From Halomicrococcus gelatinilyticus (lineage in GTDB: Archaea > Halobacteriota > Halobacteria > Halobacteriales > Haladaptataceae): a stretch of 64,000 nucleotides of DNA. Of the stretch, positions 1 through 8,528 are shown in pieces (position 1 is the first letter of the stretch; the number at the start of each line of letters is the position of its first letter). The translations under genes were made by a program, and so were the position numbers. The notes below the pieces were generated by a model. The model was given only the letters and a program-made list of their open reading frames with translations, was not told where the DNA came from and searched no databases. The stretch spans positions 1,984,001 through 2,048,000 of the forward strand of contig CP100465.1 of assembly GCA_024227995.1 (NCBI GenBank), read 5' to 3'.

Positions 1-276
1 ATCGACGGCCTCCGCGACGCTGCGGGGGCCGAGGCGACGCTGTCGGTCACGGTCGACCGCGTGCCGCCGGACGCCCCCGCCGCTGTCCGCGCCGTGGAGG
101 GCGTCGCGCGCGTCGCCGTCGAGGGCACCACGGTCACCGTCGCGTGCACCGACGCCGCGAAGAAGCCTGCGCTCGACGCGCTGGAGCGGGCGGGCGCGAC
201 CGTCGAGGACTTCGACACGGAGGAGGCGTCGCTAGAGGAACTGTTCGCGACGTACACGACGGAGGTCCCGGCATGA
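1..276 (+). CDS. ABC transporter ATP-binding protein, C-terminal fragment
   Basis: An open frame enters from the left edge and stops at 276, so only about the last 91 residues are visible. No Walker or signature motifs remain. The piece looks like the accessory domain that follows the nucleotide-binding domain in ABC-2-type exporters: alternating beta/alpha segments ending in EEASLEELFATYT, the usual tail of such ATPases. The stop overlaps the start of the next gene (ATGA), which encodes a matching membrane subunit, so the two form one operon and presumably one exporter. The substrate is unknown. The call rests mainly on this pairing and on the tail motif. Confidence 0.75.
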   Translation: MDGLRDAAGAEATLSVTVDRVPPDAPAAVRAVEGVARVAVEGTTVTVACTDAAKKPALDALERAGATVEDFDTEEASLEELFATYTTEVPA

Positions 277-1079
277 ACTGGCGCGTGTTCGCGAAGAAGG
301 ACGTGCTGGACGCCTATCGGACGTGGCGGCTCGGCATCACCGCCGTCGCGTTCGTCCTCTTTCTCGCCGTCCCGACCTACTTCCGAATGGACAGCGCGTT
401 CGCCGACGACCCGAGCTTCTTCTCCGGCGTGGGCTTCGTCCTCTTCCTCGTCCCGCTGGCGGCGCTGATGCTGAGCTACGACGCCGTCGCCGGGGAGCGC
501 GAGCGCGGCAGCCTGAAGCTCCTGCTCGGGTTGCCCGCCACGCGCCGGGACGTGGTGGCCGGCATCGCTGTCGGGCGGAGCGTCGTCGTCGGTACCGCGA
601 CCGTGGTGGGCGTCGTCGCGGCGGCGCTGGTGTTCGTCGCGCTCGGCGGCTCGTTGCCGGTCGGGTCGTTCGTCGCCTTCCTCGCGCTCGCCGTCCTCCT
701 CGGGGCGGCCTACGTGGGGCCGGCGGTCGGCCTCTCGGCCGCGCTCTCGACGGCCAACCGCGCGATGGCGGCCACCGTCGGCTTCTTCCTGCTGACGCTG
801 CTGGGCTGGTCGTCGATCCCGAACCTGCTGCGGTACGTGCTGAACGGGTTCGCCGCCCCGCCCGGCCCGAAGCCGGAGTGGGCCGTCTTCCTCGACCGCC
901 TCAGCCCGGTGAAAGCGTACGACGCCGCGTTCTCGGGCTACGTCGAGACGGAGGGGGCGCTGGTCTCGTCGGGAGACGCCTTCTACTTCAGCGACTGGTT
1001 CGGCGTCCTCGTCCTCGTCGCGTGGGCGGTCGTCCCGGTGGCGCTCGGCTACCGCCGCTTCCGGCGGGCCGACCTCTGA
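273..1079 (+). CDS. ABC-2 type transporter permease
   Basis: This 268-residue membrane protein begins MNWRVFAKKD. The ATG at 273 was preferred to a start far upstream in the same frame because it overlaps the upstream ATPase stop by four bases. About six hydrophobic segments are visible. The motif YDAVAGERERGSLKLLLGLP after the second segment is typical of ABC-2/NosY-like permeases (an ERE.G.L..LL.LP signature). It should form the membrane channel of an exporter with the ATPase encoded just before it. The substrate cannot be told from sequence. No promoter is seen between the two genes, so co-transcription is likely. Confidence 0.85.
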   Translation: MNWRVFAKKDVLDAYRTWRLGITAVAFVLFLAVPTYFRMDSAFADDPSFFSGVGFVLFLVPLAALMLSYDAVAGERERGSLKLLLGLPATRRDVVAGIAVGRSVVVGTATVVGVVAAALVFVALGGSLPVGSFVAFLALAVLLGAAYVGPAVGLSAALSTANRAMAATVGFFLLTLLGWSSIPNLLRYVLNGFAAPPGPKPEWAVFLDRLSPVKAYDAAFSGYVETEGALVSSGDAFYFSDWFGVLVLVAWAVVPVALGYRRFRRADL

Positions 1080-1177
1080 CGCGGGTCGACGCGTCACCGC
1101 TCCGGTCGCGGCACCACCTGCGCCGCAGCGTCGACGCGTAACCGGGAACTCTTTGCGCCGGGCGACGGAGCACGGGT

Positions 1178-2263
1178 ATGGAAGACTGGCTCATCGACGA
1201 CGACGATCTCTCTCTGGAACGGAAGTCGCTGCTCCCGGGCGAGGGCTTCTTCGTCCCCGACTCCGTCGAGGAGGCGAAGGAGGAACAGGAAGCGAAGGAG
1301 GCCCTCGACGGCGCGGAGGTCGCCGTCGTGGCGGACCCGGACGCCGACGGCCTGGCCGCGACGGCGCTCGTCCGCGAGGCCTACGGCGAGGCGGCGCTCA
1401 TCGACGCCGGTCCGCACGACCTGGCGGACGCGCTCGAACGCGTCGCCGCCTACACCGAGCCCGGCGCGACCGTCGTCGTCTGCGACCTCTGCCCCGACGC
1501 GTTCGACCCCATCGCCGCGGAACTGGCCGTGCTGGTCGAGGAGTCCGACGGCGTCGCGTGGTACGACCACCACCAGTGGGACGACGCGGTCGCCGAGGCG
1601 GTCCGCGACGCGGGCGTCGACCTCGTCGTCGGCGAGTCCGAGGAGGAGTGCACAGCCGACGTGGTCGCGCGCTCGCTCGACTACGACTTCCCGGAGTACC
1701 TCGTCGAACTCGCCGCCGTCACCCGCGACCACGACCTCTGGCTGCGCGAGGACCCGCGCAGCGACGACCTCGCCGACTACGCCTACTGGGCCGAACCGGA
1801 GGAGTACATGGCCGTCGTCCAGGAGCACGGCGCGGACCTGCCGCCGGAGGTCGAGGCGTTCATCGCCGAGCGCCGCGTCGAGAAGGAGGCGCTCATCGAG
1901 CGCGCCGTCGACCGCGCCGACCTGAAGACGGTCGGCGACTGGACGGTCGGGGTGACCTACGGCCGCTGCTCGCAGAACGAGGTCGCCGAGGCGATGCGCG
2001 AGGAAGGTGCCGACGCCTCGGTCGTCGTCAAGCCCGCCGGCAGCGCCTCCATCCGCGGCACCGACGAGTTCGAGCGCTGCCACGAGGTCGCCCGGCAGGT
2101 CAACGGCGGCGGCCACCCGAAGGCTGCGGGATGCAAGCCGGACGTCTACGACGACATGCTCGACTACGCCCACCACTGGACGACCCAGGGCGCGGTCACG
2201 AAGCGCGTCATCCTCGACGCGTTCCGCACCCTTCCCGAGGAACCGGCGGGCGAACAGGACTGA
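1178..2263 (+). CDS. DHH superfamily phosphoesterase
   Basis: This 361-residue protein has the marks of DHH/DHHA1 phosphoesterases. The aspartate motif DPDADG lies at residues 53-58, a second acidic motif (DLCPD) near residue 103, the name-giving DHH at 130-132, and a glycine-rich DHHA1 motif (GGGHPKAAG) near residue 310. Relatives cleave phosphodiester bonds in short oligonucleotides, cyclic dinucleotides or single-stranded DNA (RecJ-like) using two metal ions. Which substrate this one uses is not evident. An AACTCTTTG box about 27 bp before the ATG suggests a leaderless transcript. The BtpA-like gene follows after 41 bp with its own TATA-like box. Confidence 0.9.
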   Translation: MEDWLIDDDDLSLERKSLLPGEGFFVPDSVEEAKEEQEAKEALDGAEVAVVADPDADGLAATALVREAYGEAALIDAGPHDLADALERVAAYTEPGATVVVCDLCPDAFDPIAAELAVLVEESDGVAWYDHHQWDDAVAEAVRDAGVDLVVGESEEECTADVVARSLDYDFPEYLVELAAVTRDHDLWLREDPRSDDLADYAYWAEPEEYMAVVQEHGADLPPEVEAFIAERRVEKEALIERAVDRADLKTVGDWTVGVTYGRCSQNEVAEAMREEGADASVVVKPAGSASIRGTDEFERCHEVARQVNGGGHPKAAGCKPDVYDDMLDYAHHWTTQGAVTKRVILDAFRTLPEEPAGEQD

Positions 2264-2304
2264 CGCTCCGGGTCGCTTAACCCCGGTCGCGCCGACGCCC
2301 CGCT

Positions 2305-3114
2305 ATGAACCGAATCGACGTCCTCGACGTCCTCGACGCCGACGCGCCCGTCGTCGGCATGGTCCACCTGCCCGCGCTGCCGGGCGCGCCCGACTCCGAC
2401 GGCGACCTCGAAGCGGTCGTCGAACGCGCGCTGGCGGACGCCCGGGCGCTCGAAGCCGGCGGCGTCGACTCCGTGCTAGTCGAGAACTTCGGCGACGCAC
2501 CCTTCTACCCCGACGCGGTGCCGAACCACGTCGTCGCCTCGATGACCCGCGTCGCGACCGCGGTACGCGACGCCGTCGACGTGCCGCTCGGGGTGAACGT
2601 CCTCCGGAACGACGCCGACGCCGCTCTCGCGGTCGCCGCCGCGGTCGACGCGGCGTTCGTCCGCGTGAACGTCCACACGGGCGCGCGGGTGACCGACCAG
2701 GGCGTCGTCGAGGGGCGCGCCCACGAGACGCTGCGTCGCCGCGCCGAACTCGACGCCGACGTCGCCATCCTCGCCGACGTAACCGTGAAACACTCCGCGC
2801 CGCTCGCCGACCGGCCGCTCGACGAGGTGGTCGCGGAGACGCTCGACCGCGGCCGCGCGGATGGCCTCGTGATCAGCGGCCCCGGTACGGGTCGAGCGGT
2901 GGACGCCGACCGCCTCGCGGCCGTCGTCGATCGCCGCGACGACCTCGGCGCGGATGCGCCGGTGTTCGTCGGCAGCGGCACGACGCCGGAGAACGCGGCG
3001 GACCTGCTCGCGGTGGCCGACGGCGCCATCGTCGGCAGCGCGTTCGAGGAGGGCGGCGAGGCCGGCAACCCCGTCGACCGAGAGCGCGTCGCGGCCCTCG
3101 TCGACGCGGTGTGA
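2305..3114 (+). CDS. BtpA/SgcQ family TIM-barrel protein
   Basis: This 269-residue protein carries family motifs VVGMVHLPALPG near the N-terminus and GVDSVLVENFGDAPF, followed by PLGVNVLRNDA and GLVISGPGTG. The pattern is a TIM barrel of the BtpA family. BtpA was named for a cyanobacterial protein needed for photosystem I accumulation; the archaeal members have no settled function and may be enzymes acting on a sugar or nucleoside phosphate. A TTAACC box lies about 27 bp before the start. Its stop is only 4 bp from the stop of the convergent next gene. Confidence 0.88.
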   Translation: MNRIDVLDVLDADAPVVGMVHLPALPGAPDSDGDLEAVVERALADARALEAGGVDSVLVENFGDAPFYPDAVPNHVVASMTRVATAVRDAVDVPLGVNVLRNDADAALAVAAAVDAAFVRVNVHTGARVTDQGVVEGRAHETLRRRAELDADVAILADVTVKHSAPLADRPLDEVVAETLDRGRADGLVISGPGTGRAVDADRLAAVVDRRDDLGADAPVFVGSGTTPENAADLLAVADGAIVGSAFEEGGEAGNPVDRERVAALVDAV

Positions 3115-3118
3115 GCGG

Positions 3119-3412
3119 CTACGGCCGGCGGAACTCGTAGTCGAAGTCGTCGCCACGGACGACGATAGCGCCGCCGTCGTGGTCGAAGAGCAGGACGTCT
3201 GCGACCGCCTCGAAGTCGTGCAGCGGCATGCCCGCGCTCACCTCGCCGTCGCGGCCGACCGAGAACGACGCGCTGTCCATCTCTGCGACGATGCGCTCCC
3301 CGGCGGCGTCGACGCGGCCGGTGTCGGCGAACCGCCGGAGGCGCTCCTCGACGGCGTCGAAGTCGTCTGTCGTCACGCGGTCGTAACGGGCGTCCTCGGG
3401 GTCGGTGGGCAT
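3119..3412 (-). CDS. Conserved hypothetical haloarchaeal protein
   Basis: A small acidic protein of 97 residues beginning MPTDPEDARY. The start at 3412 was chosen because a TTTTG box lies about 27 bp upstream, as expected for a leaderless haloarchaeal gene; a longer start at 3439 would overlap that box. The C-terminal half (DVLLFDHDGGAIVVRGDDFDYEF) looks like two beta strands. There are no membrane segments, cysteines or recognised catalytic motifs. I do not recognise the family. It converges on the BtpA-like gene. Confidence 0.7.
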   Translation of the reverse strand: MPTDPEDARYDRVTTDDFDAVEERLRRFADTGRVDAAGERIVAEMDSASFSVGRDGEVSAGMPLHDFEAVADVLLFDHDGGAIVVRGDDFDYEFRRP

Positions 3413-3463
3413 GGAACGTTCCCCCACTGCGCGCGGCAAAACCGTGCTGGCCGTCGATACCGT

Positions 3464-3907
3464 CTACCTGTCGCCGGCGACCCACTTGTCGGAGTAGGCC
3501 GTGCCGCAGTCGCAGTAGGCGTAGGCGTGGATGACGTCACCCTCGCCGTACAGGCCGCCGACCTCCTCGTTCTGCTCCTCGGCGAACGCGAAGACGAACT
3601 CGGGGTCGTGGTCGGCGTCCTCGCCGCTCTCCGCGTCCCCGCTCGCCGCCGGGCACTCGCCGCCAGCGAGGTCCGCGTCGATGCGCCCCTCGGTGCCCAT
3701 CGCCCGCTTGGCGAACCCCATCGCCTCCATCCCGGTCGCGGTCTGGAAGACGCTGCGGCCCGTGTCGCCGGGGACGACCAGCAGGGTGCCGCCCGGCACC
3801 GACTCGCCGTGCTCCGCCAGCGAGTCGCCGGAGACGAAGGAGTCCGCGAGGAAGAGCGCGACGTGGTCGGGGCGGTCGCCGGCCAGGAAGGCGTCGCGGT
3901 CGGTCAT
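3464..3907 (-). CDS. Conserved hypothetical haloarchaeal protein (possibly DUF5807-like)
   Basis: A 147-residue acidic protein. The N-terminal half reads like a soluble alpha/beta domain (DHVALFLADSFV, GGTLLVVPGDTGRS), a very acidic linker of about 25 residues follows, and the end contains YAYCDCGTAYSDKW, with two nearby cysteines that may bind metal. The start overlaps the stop of the upstream gene (ATGA), so both come from one transcript. I believe related proteins are grouped as a haloarchaeal domain of unknown function, but the DUF number is from memory and uncertain. Confidence 0.7.
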   Translation of the reverse strand: MTDRDAFLAGDRPDHVALFLADSFVSGDSLAEHGESVPGGTLLVVPGDTGRSVFQTATGMEAMGFAKRAMGTEGRIDADLAGGECPAASGDAESGEDADHDPEFVFAFAEEQNEEVGGLYGEGDVIHAYAYCDCGTAYSDKWVAGDR

Positions 3908-4341
3908 CGGTCCTCGACCTGCTCGGCGATGTTCGCGAGGCCCTCGTCGGGGCCCTCAGTGGCGTCGTAGACGGTGCGCTTGCCAGGTTCGCGGAGGCCG
4001 TACCGGAACCCCTCCGAGACGACGTCCAGCAGGACCGACTGGTCGAACTCGCGGTTGCTCGCCTCGAACCACTCGGCGAGGCGGTTCTCGCCGTCGCCAG
4101 GGTTGCGGGCGAGGGTGGGCGTGTCGTAGGCGCCGCGGACGAGGCGGCCGTCGCCGGTCAGCGGTCGCTCGATGCGCGCGCGGTACTCGGTGTCGTCGAT
4201 GACGAGACGGACGAGTTCGTCCGCCGGGAACGCGTCGGCGTCGTCCGCGGGGATCTCGACGCACGGGCGGTCGGTGGCGCCGCTCCGGGTAATCGTCGCC
4301 CGGACGGTGTCGACTGTCTCGCTAGAAACCCGCTGGGTCAT
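3904..4341 (-). CDS. Conserved hypothetical haloarchaeal protein
   Basis: A 145-residue acidic protein beginning MTQRVSSETVDTVRATI. A small beta-rich N-terminal domain (PCVEIPADDADAFPADELVRLVIDD) resembles AbrB/SpoVT-like or other small DNA-binding beta folds, but no family motif is decisive. The second half (NRLAEWFEASNREFDQSVLLDVVSEGFRYGLR) is helical and ends in an acidic tail. It is the first gene of a two-gene operon and overlaps the next start by four bases. Function unknown. Confidence 0.7.
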   Translation of the reverse strand: MTQRVSSETVDTVRATITRSGATDRPCVEIPADDADAFPADELVRLVIDDTEYRARIERPLTGDGRLVRGAYDTPTLARNPGDGENRLAEWFEASNREFDQSVLLDVVSEGFRYGLREPGKRTVYDATEGPDEGLANIAEQVEDR

Positions 4342-4378
4342 GTTGCCGAGAATGGGGCGCGGATGTTTGAGTCCTTTG

Positions 4379-4903
4379 CTAGAGGCGAAGGACCATCTCC
4401 AGTTCGAAGCTCTCCGAACTGGCGGTCTCGAACCCGACGTCCTCGTAGAGGCTGACCGCCGCGCGGTTCCACCGCTCGACGGTGAGCCAGACCTTCTCGA
4501 CGCCGTTGTCCTTCCCGTGGCCGAGCAGCGCGCGGATGAGCTTCGAGCCGATGCCCGCGCGCTGGTACGTCTGGTGGACGAAGATGGCGAGCTCCCAGGC
4601 CTCGTCGCCGTCCGGGACGAGCGTGGCGTGGCCCGCCACCTCGTCGTCGTGCCACGCGACGACGTTCAGCCCCTCGACGAGCGTGTCCACCCAGTCGCGG
4701 ACGCGCGACTCCATGGCCGGTGGGATGCCCTGCGCGCGGTCGGCGGGGTCGAAGTCGACGTACATCTCGACCAGCGCTTCCTCGTCGCCCTCCTCGTACG
4801 CCCGCACCTCGACGTCGCGTCCCTCGCGGTCGGTGAACGAGAGCGGCGGCTCCGGGAACGGGCCCGCCCGCTTGTCCGGGAAGCTCCGGTCCTTGGCGTT
4901 CAT
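4379..4903 (-). CDS. GNAT family N-acetyltransferase
   Basis: A 174-residue protein with the GNAT fold: the acetyl-CoA binding motif A reads VHQTYQRAGIGSKLIRALL (R/Q-x-x-G-x-G pattern), followed by motif B around VERWNRAAVSLYEDVGFE. Such enzymes move an acetyl group from acetyl-CoA to an amine on a small molecule or protein; the substrate is not evident. The start at 4903 overlaps the stop of the universal stress protein by four bases, and longer starts in the same frame run back through that gene. The pair is probably transcribed from the stress-protein promoter. Confidence 0.88.
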   Translation of the reverse strand: MNAKDRSFPDKRAGPFPEPPLSFTDREGRDVEVRAYEEGDEEALVEMYVDFDPADRAQGIPPAMESRVRDWVDTLVEGLNVVAWHDDEVAGHATLVPDGDEAWELAIFVHQTYQRAGIGSKLIRALLGHGKDNGVEKVWLTVERWNRAAVSLYEDVGFETASSESFELEMVLRL

Positions 4904-5274
4904 GATTCTCGGACGAGTTTCACCGTGACGTGGGAGTTCAACAGGACGAACTCCGCGATGTGACCCAGCTTTATCTTGCCCATCGGGCTCCGCTGTCCCC
5001 CGCCGAGGACGATCTGGTCGAACCCCTCCCGCTCGGCCACGTCGAGTAGCTCGCTCCCCGGGTCGCCGGACAGCGTCCGCACGTCGACGGCGAGCTCGAC
5101 GTCGGCGAGCGCCTCGTCGATCCGCTCGCGTATCTCGTCCGGCGTCCGCTCGCTCTCGGGATTCTCGACGATGCCGATGGTGAGGTCGTCGCCGGCCGCC
5201 GTCGCCCGTTCGAGCGTCTGTTCGAGCGCCGTGAACGAGTCGTCGCTTCCGCCGATTCCCAGCAGCACTTTCAT
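4900..5274 (-). CDS. Universal stress protein (UspA family)
   Basis: A 124-residue protein beginning MKVLLGIGGSDDSF. The C-terminal motif GFDQIVLGGGQRSPMGKIKLGHIAEFVLLNS has the spaced glycines (G-x2-G-x9-G-x-x-like) of ATP-binding UspA proteins. Members form dimers and are linked to stress survival. The start at 5274 matches the family N-terminus and has a GTTTTGAC box about 27 bp upstream; an in-frame ATG at 5334 is less likely. The acetyltransferase gene overlaps the end by four bases, so the two share a transcript. Confidence 0.88.
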   Translation of the reverse strand: MKVLLGIGGSDDSFTALEQTLERATAAGDDLTIGIVENPESERTPDEIRERIDEALADVELAVDVRTLSGDPGSELLDVAEREGFDQIVLGGGQRSPMGKIKLGHIAEFVLLNSHVTVKLVRES

Positions 5275-5458
5275 ACCACCCACTTCCGGACCGGACGTCA
5301 AAACAGTTCGCCCCTCGCGCCGGTCTCGTTTCACTGTCCGGCACCCGTGACGTCACCGGTCGGGTCGCGTACGGGCCGCCGCTGTCACCGTGTTCCGGAC
5401 GCGCCTGCGCCCGTCACACCGACGACACTCTTTTCCACCCCCGTTCGTAAGGTCGGGT

Positions 5459-6265
5459 ATGCCAGACGATTCCCCGCTCCCGGCGGAGACGGACGAGGAC
5501 GCCGACGACCGGCCGGCGTCGTCCGCCGACCGGCGGACCGCCGCGGACGACGCTGCAGACGTGGACGCCGCGGACGACGCGAGTGCAGACCCCGCAGACG
5601 ATGCCGCCGACGCGGACGACGGCACGGGCCCCGGCGTCGCGGACTCCGCGGTCGACGCTTCTCCGGACGGCGACGGTGCGACGGATGCTGGTCCCGCTGC
5701 CGACGCTCCCGGAGCGGACGACGCGACGCCGGACCTGCCGCCGGACGTCCAGAAGTACGAGCGGTTCAAGAAGATGGACGGCGCGCAGTACGACCGCGTC
5801 AACGAGTTCCTCCGCGAGCGCACGTACATCACCGCCCGCGAGTGGGCCATCGCGCGACTCTGCGCCGACTTCCGGACGGAGACCGGCGTCGAGATGACGA
5901 AGATCGGGGAGAACCTGCCCCACCTCATCCCGTTCATGACCGACACCTACACCCCGCAGGCGGTCAACCAGGCCCGGTCGAGCTTCGAGGAGAAGGTCCA
6001 CAAGGCCGGCGCGACGTTCCTCTACGGCGCGATGTGTAACTTCTTCACCGCCGAGGAACTGGACGACCTGATGTACGAGGTGACGGAGGTGGCGAAGTTC
6101 CTGCTGGAGGTCGAGGGCGTCGACCTCTCGGTCGAGGAGGAACTGGCCGCCGAGGACCGCATCTCCGACGTCATGCGCGAGGTGCGCGAGTCGAGCGAGC
6201 AACTCCGCCACGACGAGGTGGAGTGCCCCAACTGCGGTCACGAGATCCGCTCCGACGCGGAGTGA
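5459..6265 (+). CDS. Haloarchaeal DUF5806-like protein with long acidic N-terminus
   Basis: This 268-residue protein has two parts. Residues 1-95 are an Ala/Asp-rich low-complexity acidic stretch, probably disordered. The rest is a well-ordered block (KYERFKKMDGAQYDRVNEFL, ARLCADFRTETGVEMTKIGENLP, FFTAEELDDLMYEV) that I recognise as a conserved haloarchaeal family, DUF5806 from memory. It ends with CPNCGHEI, half of a zinc ribbon. A CTCTTTTCC box about 27 bp before the ATG supports the start. Function unknown; the shape suggests a nucleic-acid or protein-binding role, which is inference. Confidence 0.8.
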   Translation: MPDDSPLPAETDEDADDRPASSADRRTAADDAADVDAADDASADPADDAADADDGTGPGVADSAVDASPDGDGATDAGPAADAPGADDATPDLPPDVQKYERFKKMDGAQYDRVNEFLRERTYITAREWAIARLCADFRTETGVEMTKIGENLPHLIPFMTDTYTPQAVNQARSSFEEKVHKAGATFLYGAMCNFFTAEELDDLMYEVTEVAKFLLEVEGVDLSVEEELAAEDRISDVMREVRESSEQLRHDEVECPNCGHEIRSDAE

Positions 6266-6274
6266 ACCTCGTCC

Positions 6275-6829
6275 CTACTCCGCGTCCGTCGTCCCGGAAT
6301 CCGTCGACTCGCCGTCGTCGCCCTCCCCGGACGGTTCCGGCGGCTGGAACGCGCTCCCGTCGTCGTGGGTGAACCGGATGCGGTCCTCGCTCAGCGTCCG
6401 GACGAACGTGTACATCGTCCCCGTCTCGGCCGCGACGTCGAGCATCTCCTGTGCCCCCTGCACGTCGTAGTACGCGGGGTAGAGCACGGCCGTCTCGGCG
6501 TCGTGGTCCTCCATGGCGACGACGAGGTAGACCATCCCCTCCGCCCGCGCGCTGAACGCCTCGAAGGAGTCGAACCCGACGCCGTCGTCGAGCAACTCCT
6601 CCAGGTCCTCGAACTCGTTGTCGGGGAGGAGCACGTCGAGGCCGTACTCGGCCACCTCGCCGTCGTCGTCGGTGTGGACGACCGGCGTCACGTCGCCGGG
6701 GTGGCACATGAACGCGTACCAGCCCTGGTCGGCGTACTGGTTCGCCGTCACCTCCATGTCCTCGACGACCTCTTCCCAGAACTCCATCGCCCGACTGTTC
6801 GCCGTCAGGTTCGCCGCGTCGCGGTCCAT
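6275..6829 (-). CDS. Conserved hypothetical haloarchaeal protein
   Basis: A 184-residue acidic soluble protein beginning MDRDAANLTANSRAMEFWEE. It has a conserved-looking core (YADQGWYAFMCHPGDVTPV, EGMVYLVVAMEDHDAETAVLYP, RTLSEDRIRFTHDDGSAFQPP) and a low-complexity acidic tail. The start at 6829 was preferred to 6877 because a TTTTGG box lies about 27 bp upstream, giving a leaderless transcript. No catalytic motif is recognised. It is convergent with the DUF5806-like gene and divergent from the carboxypeptidase gene. Confidence 0.75.
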   Translation of the reverse strand: MDRDAANLTANSRAMEFWEEVVEDMEVTANQYADQGWYAFMCHPGDVTPVVHTDDDGEVAEYGLDVLLPDNEFEDLEELLDDGVGFDSFEAFSARAEGMVYLVVAMEDHDAETAVLYPAYYDVQGAQEMLDVAAETGTMYTFVRTLSEDRIRFTHDDGSAFQPPEPSGEGDDGESTDSGTTDAE

Positions 6830-6994
6830 ACTCTCACACCGCGTCCTTTTCGGCCAAAAGCGTTGTGTCATCGACACGCACGCTGACCGCTCCGCAGTCG
6901 GGGGATCGGCGGCACCGTCTCCCGGTCCGGAGCGCCGTCGTCGCCGGTTCCGGAACCCACGACTTGATAACCGTTGACAGTAAATTCAGCGGTG

Positions 6995-8512
6995 ATGGCA
7001 ACCGAAGCCGCAGACGCGGACGTGGACGCGTACGAGCAGTTCCTCCAGAAGGTGCAGCGAATCCACAACGTCAAGCACGCGGGCATGATCCTCTCGTGGG
7101 ACCAGCAGGTCACGATGCCGGAGGGCGGCACGCCTGCTCGCTCCCAGCAGAGCTCCACGCTCTCTGCGATCAGCCACGAACTGCTGACCGACGACGAGAT
7201 GGGCGAGTTGCTCGACGAACTCGAGGACCGCGACCTCGACGACGAGCAACAGGCCGTCGTCCGCGAGGTTCGCCGCGAGTACGAGCGCGCAGCGCGCGTG
7301 CCGAACGAACTGGTCGAGGAGCTCACCCAGACCACCTCCGAGGCGCTGCCCAAGTGGGAGCAGGCCAAGGAGGAGGACGACTTCTCCATCTTCGCGCCGA
7401 CGCTCGAGAAACTGGTCGAACTGCGCCGGGAGTACGCCGAGCACATCGACCCCGACCGCGACCCATACGAGGTGCTGTTCGAGGAGTACGAGCCCTACCT
7501 GGGCATCGACACCGCCGAGGAGACGCTCGAACGCCTCCGCGACGAACTCGTCCCGCTCGTCGACGACATCCGCGACAGCGACGTCGAACTCGCCACGCCG
7601 TTCGACGGGACCTACGACGCTGACACCCAGGAGGACCTGGCCCGCGACACGCTCGACGCGCTCGGGTACGACTGGGACCGCGGCCGCCTCGACACCGCCG
7701 CCCACCCCTTCTCCAGCGGCAACCAGTTCGACGCGCGCGTCACCACGCGCTTCGACGAGTCCGACCCCCTCGGCGCACTGACGAGCACCGTCCACGAGTT
7801 CGGCCACGCCACCTACACCCAGGGCCTTCCTGACGAGGAGTACGGGACGCCGCTGGGCGAGTCGCGCGACCTCACCGTCCACGAGTCCCAGTCGCGGCTC
7901 TGGGAGAACCACGTCGGCCGCTCGCGCGCGTTCTGGGAGCGGTTCCTCCCCGAACTCGCCGAGCGGTTCCCCGAGGCCGACGACGTCACCGTCGACGAGA
8001 TGTACGAGGCGCTCAACCGCGTGTTCGAGGACAACCTCATCCGCGTCGAGGCGGACGAGCTGACCTACCACATGCACATCGTCGTGCGGTTCGAGATCGA
8101 GAAACAGCTCATCCGCGGCGAGATCGAGGTCGAGGACGTCCCCGAACTGTGGAACGACAAGTACGAGGAGTACCTCGGCATCCGCCCCGACACCGACGCC
8201 GAGGGCTGCCTGCAGGACATCCACTGGAGCCACGGCAACTTCGGCTACTTCCCGACCTACTCGCTCGGCAGCGTCCTCGCCGCCCAGCTCTACGCCGCCG
8301 CCGAGGAGGAGATCGACGACCTGGAAGGGAAGATTCGCGAGGGCGACTTCGAACCGCTGCACGAGTGGCTGACCGAGAACGTCCACCAGCACGGCGCCCG
8401 GTACACCACCGACGACCTCATCGAGGAGGCCACCGGCGAGTCGTTCACCGCCGACTACTTCCTCGACTACGTCGAGTCGAAGTTCGCCGACCTGTACGAC
8501 CTCGACCGGTAA
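6995..8512 (+). CDS. M32 family metallocarboxypeptidase
   Basis: A 505-residue protein of the Taq carboxypeptidase (M32) family, close to the usual length of about 500. The zinc site HEFGH is at residues 267-271 and the family motif HESQSRLWE starts at residue 296, supplying the third ligand. The N-terminal SWDQQVTMPEGG block and the C-terminal DIHWSHGNFGYFPTYSLGS are also diagnostic. It removes C-terminal amino acids from peptides in the cytoplasm; no signal peptide is present. The ATG at 6995 was chosen over an earlier start because a TTGATAACC box lies about 27 bp upstream. Confidence 0.95.
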   Translation: MATEAADADVDAYEQFLQKVQRIHNVKHAGMILSWDQQVTMPEGGTPARSQQSSTLSAISHELLTDDEMGELLDELEDRDLDDEQQAVVREVRREYERAARVPNELVEELTQTTSEALPKWEQAKEEDDFSIFAPTLEKLVELRREYAEHIDPDRDPYEVLFEEYEPYLGIDTAEETLERLRDELVPLVDDIRDSDVELATPFDGTYDADTQEDLARDTLDALGYDWDRGRLDTAAHPFSSGNQFDARVTTRFDESDPLGALTSTVHEFGHATYTQGLPDEEYGTPLGESRDLTVHESQSRLWENHVGRSRAFWERFLPELAERFPEADDVTVDEMYEALNRVFEDNLIRVEADELTYHMHIVVRFEIEKQLIRGEIEVEDVPELWNDKYEEYLGIRPDTDAEGCLQDIHWSHGNFGYFPTYSLGSVLAAQLYAAAEEEIDDLEGKIREGDFEPLHEWLTENVHQHGARYTTDDLIEEATGESFTADYFLDYVESKFADLYDLDR

Positions 8513-8528
8513 TCGCTGATATCCCGTT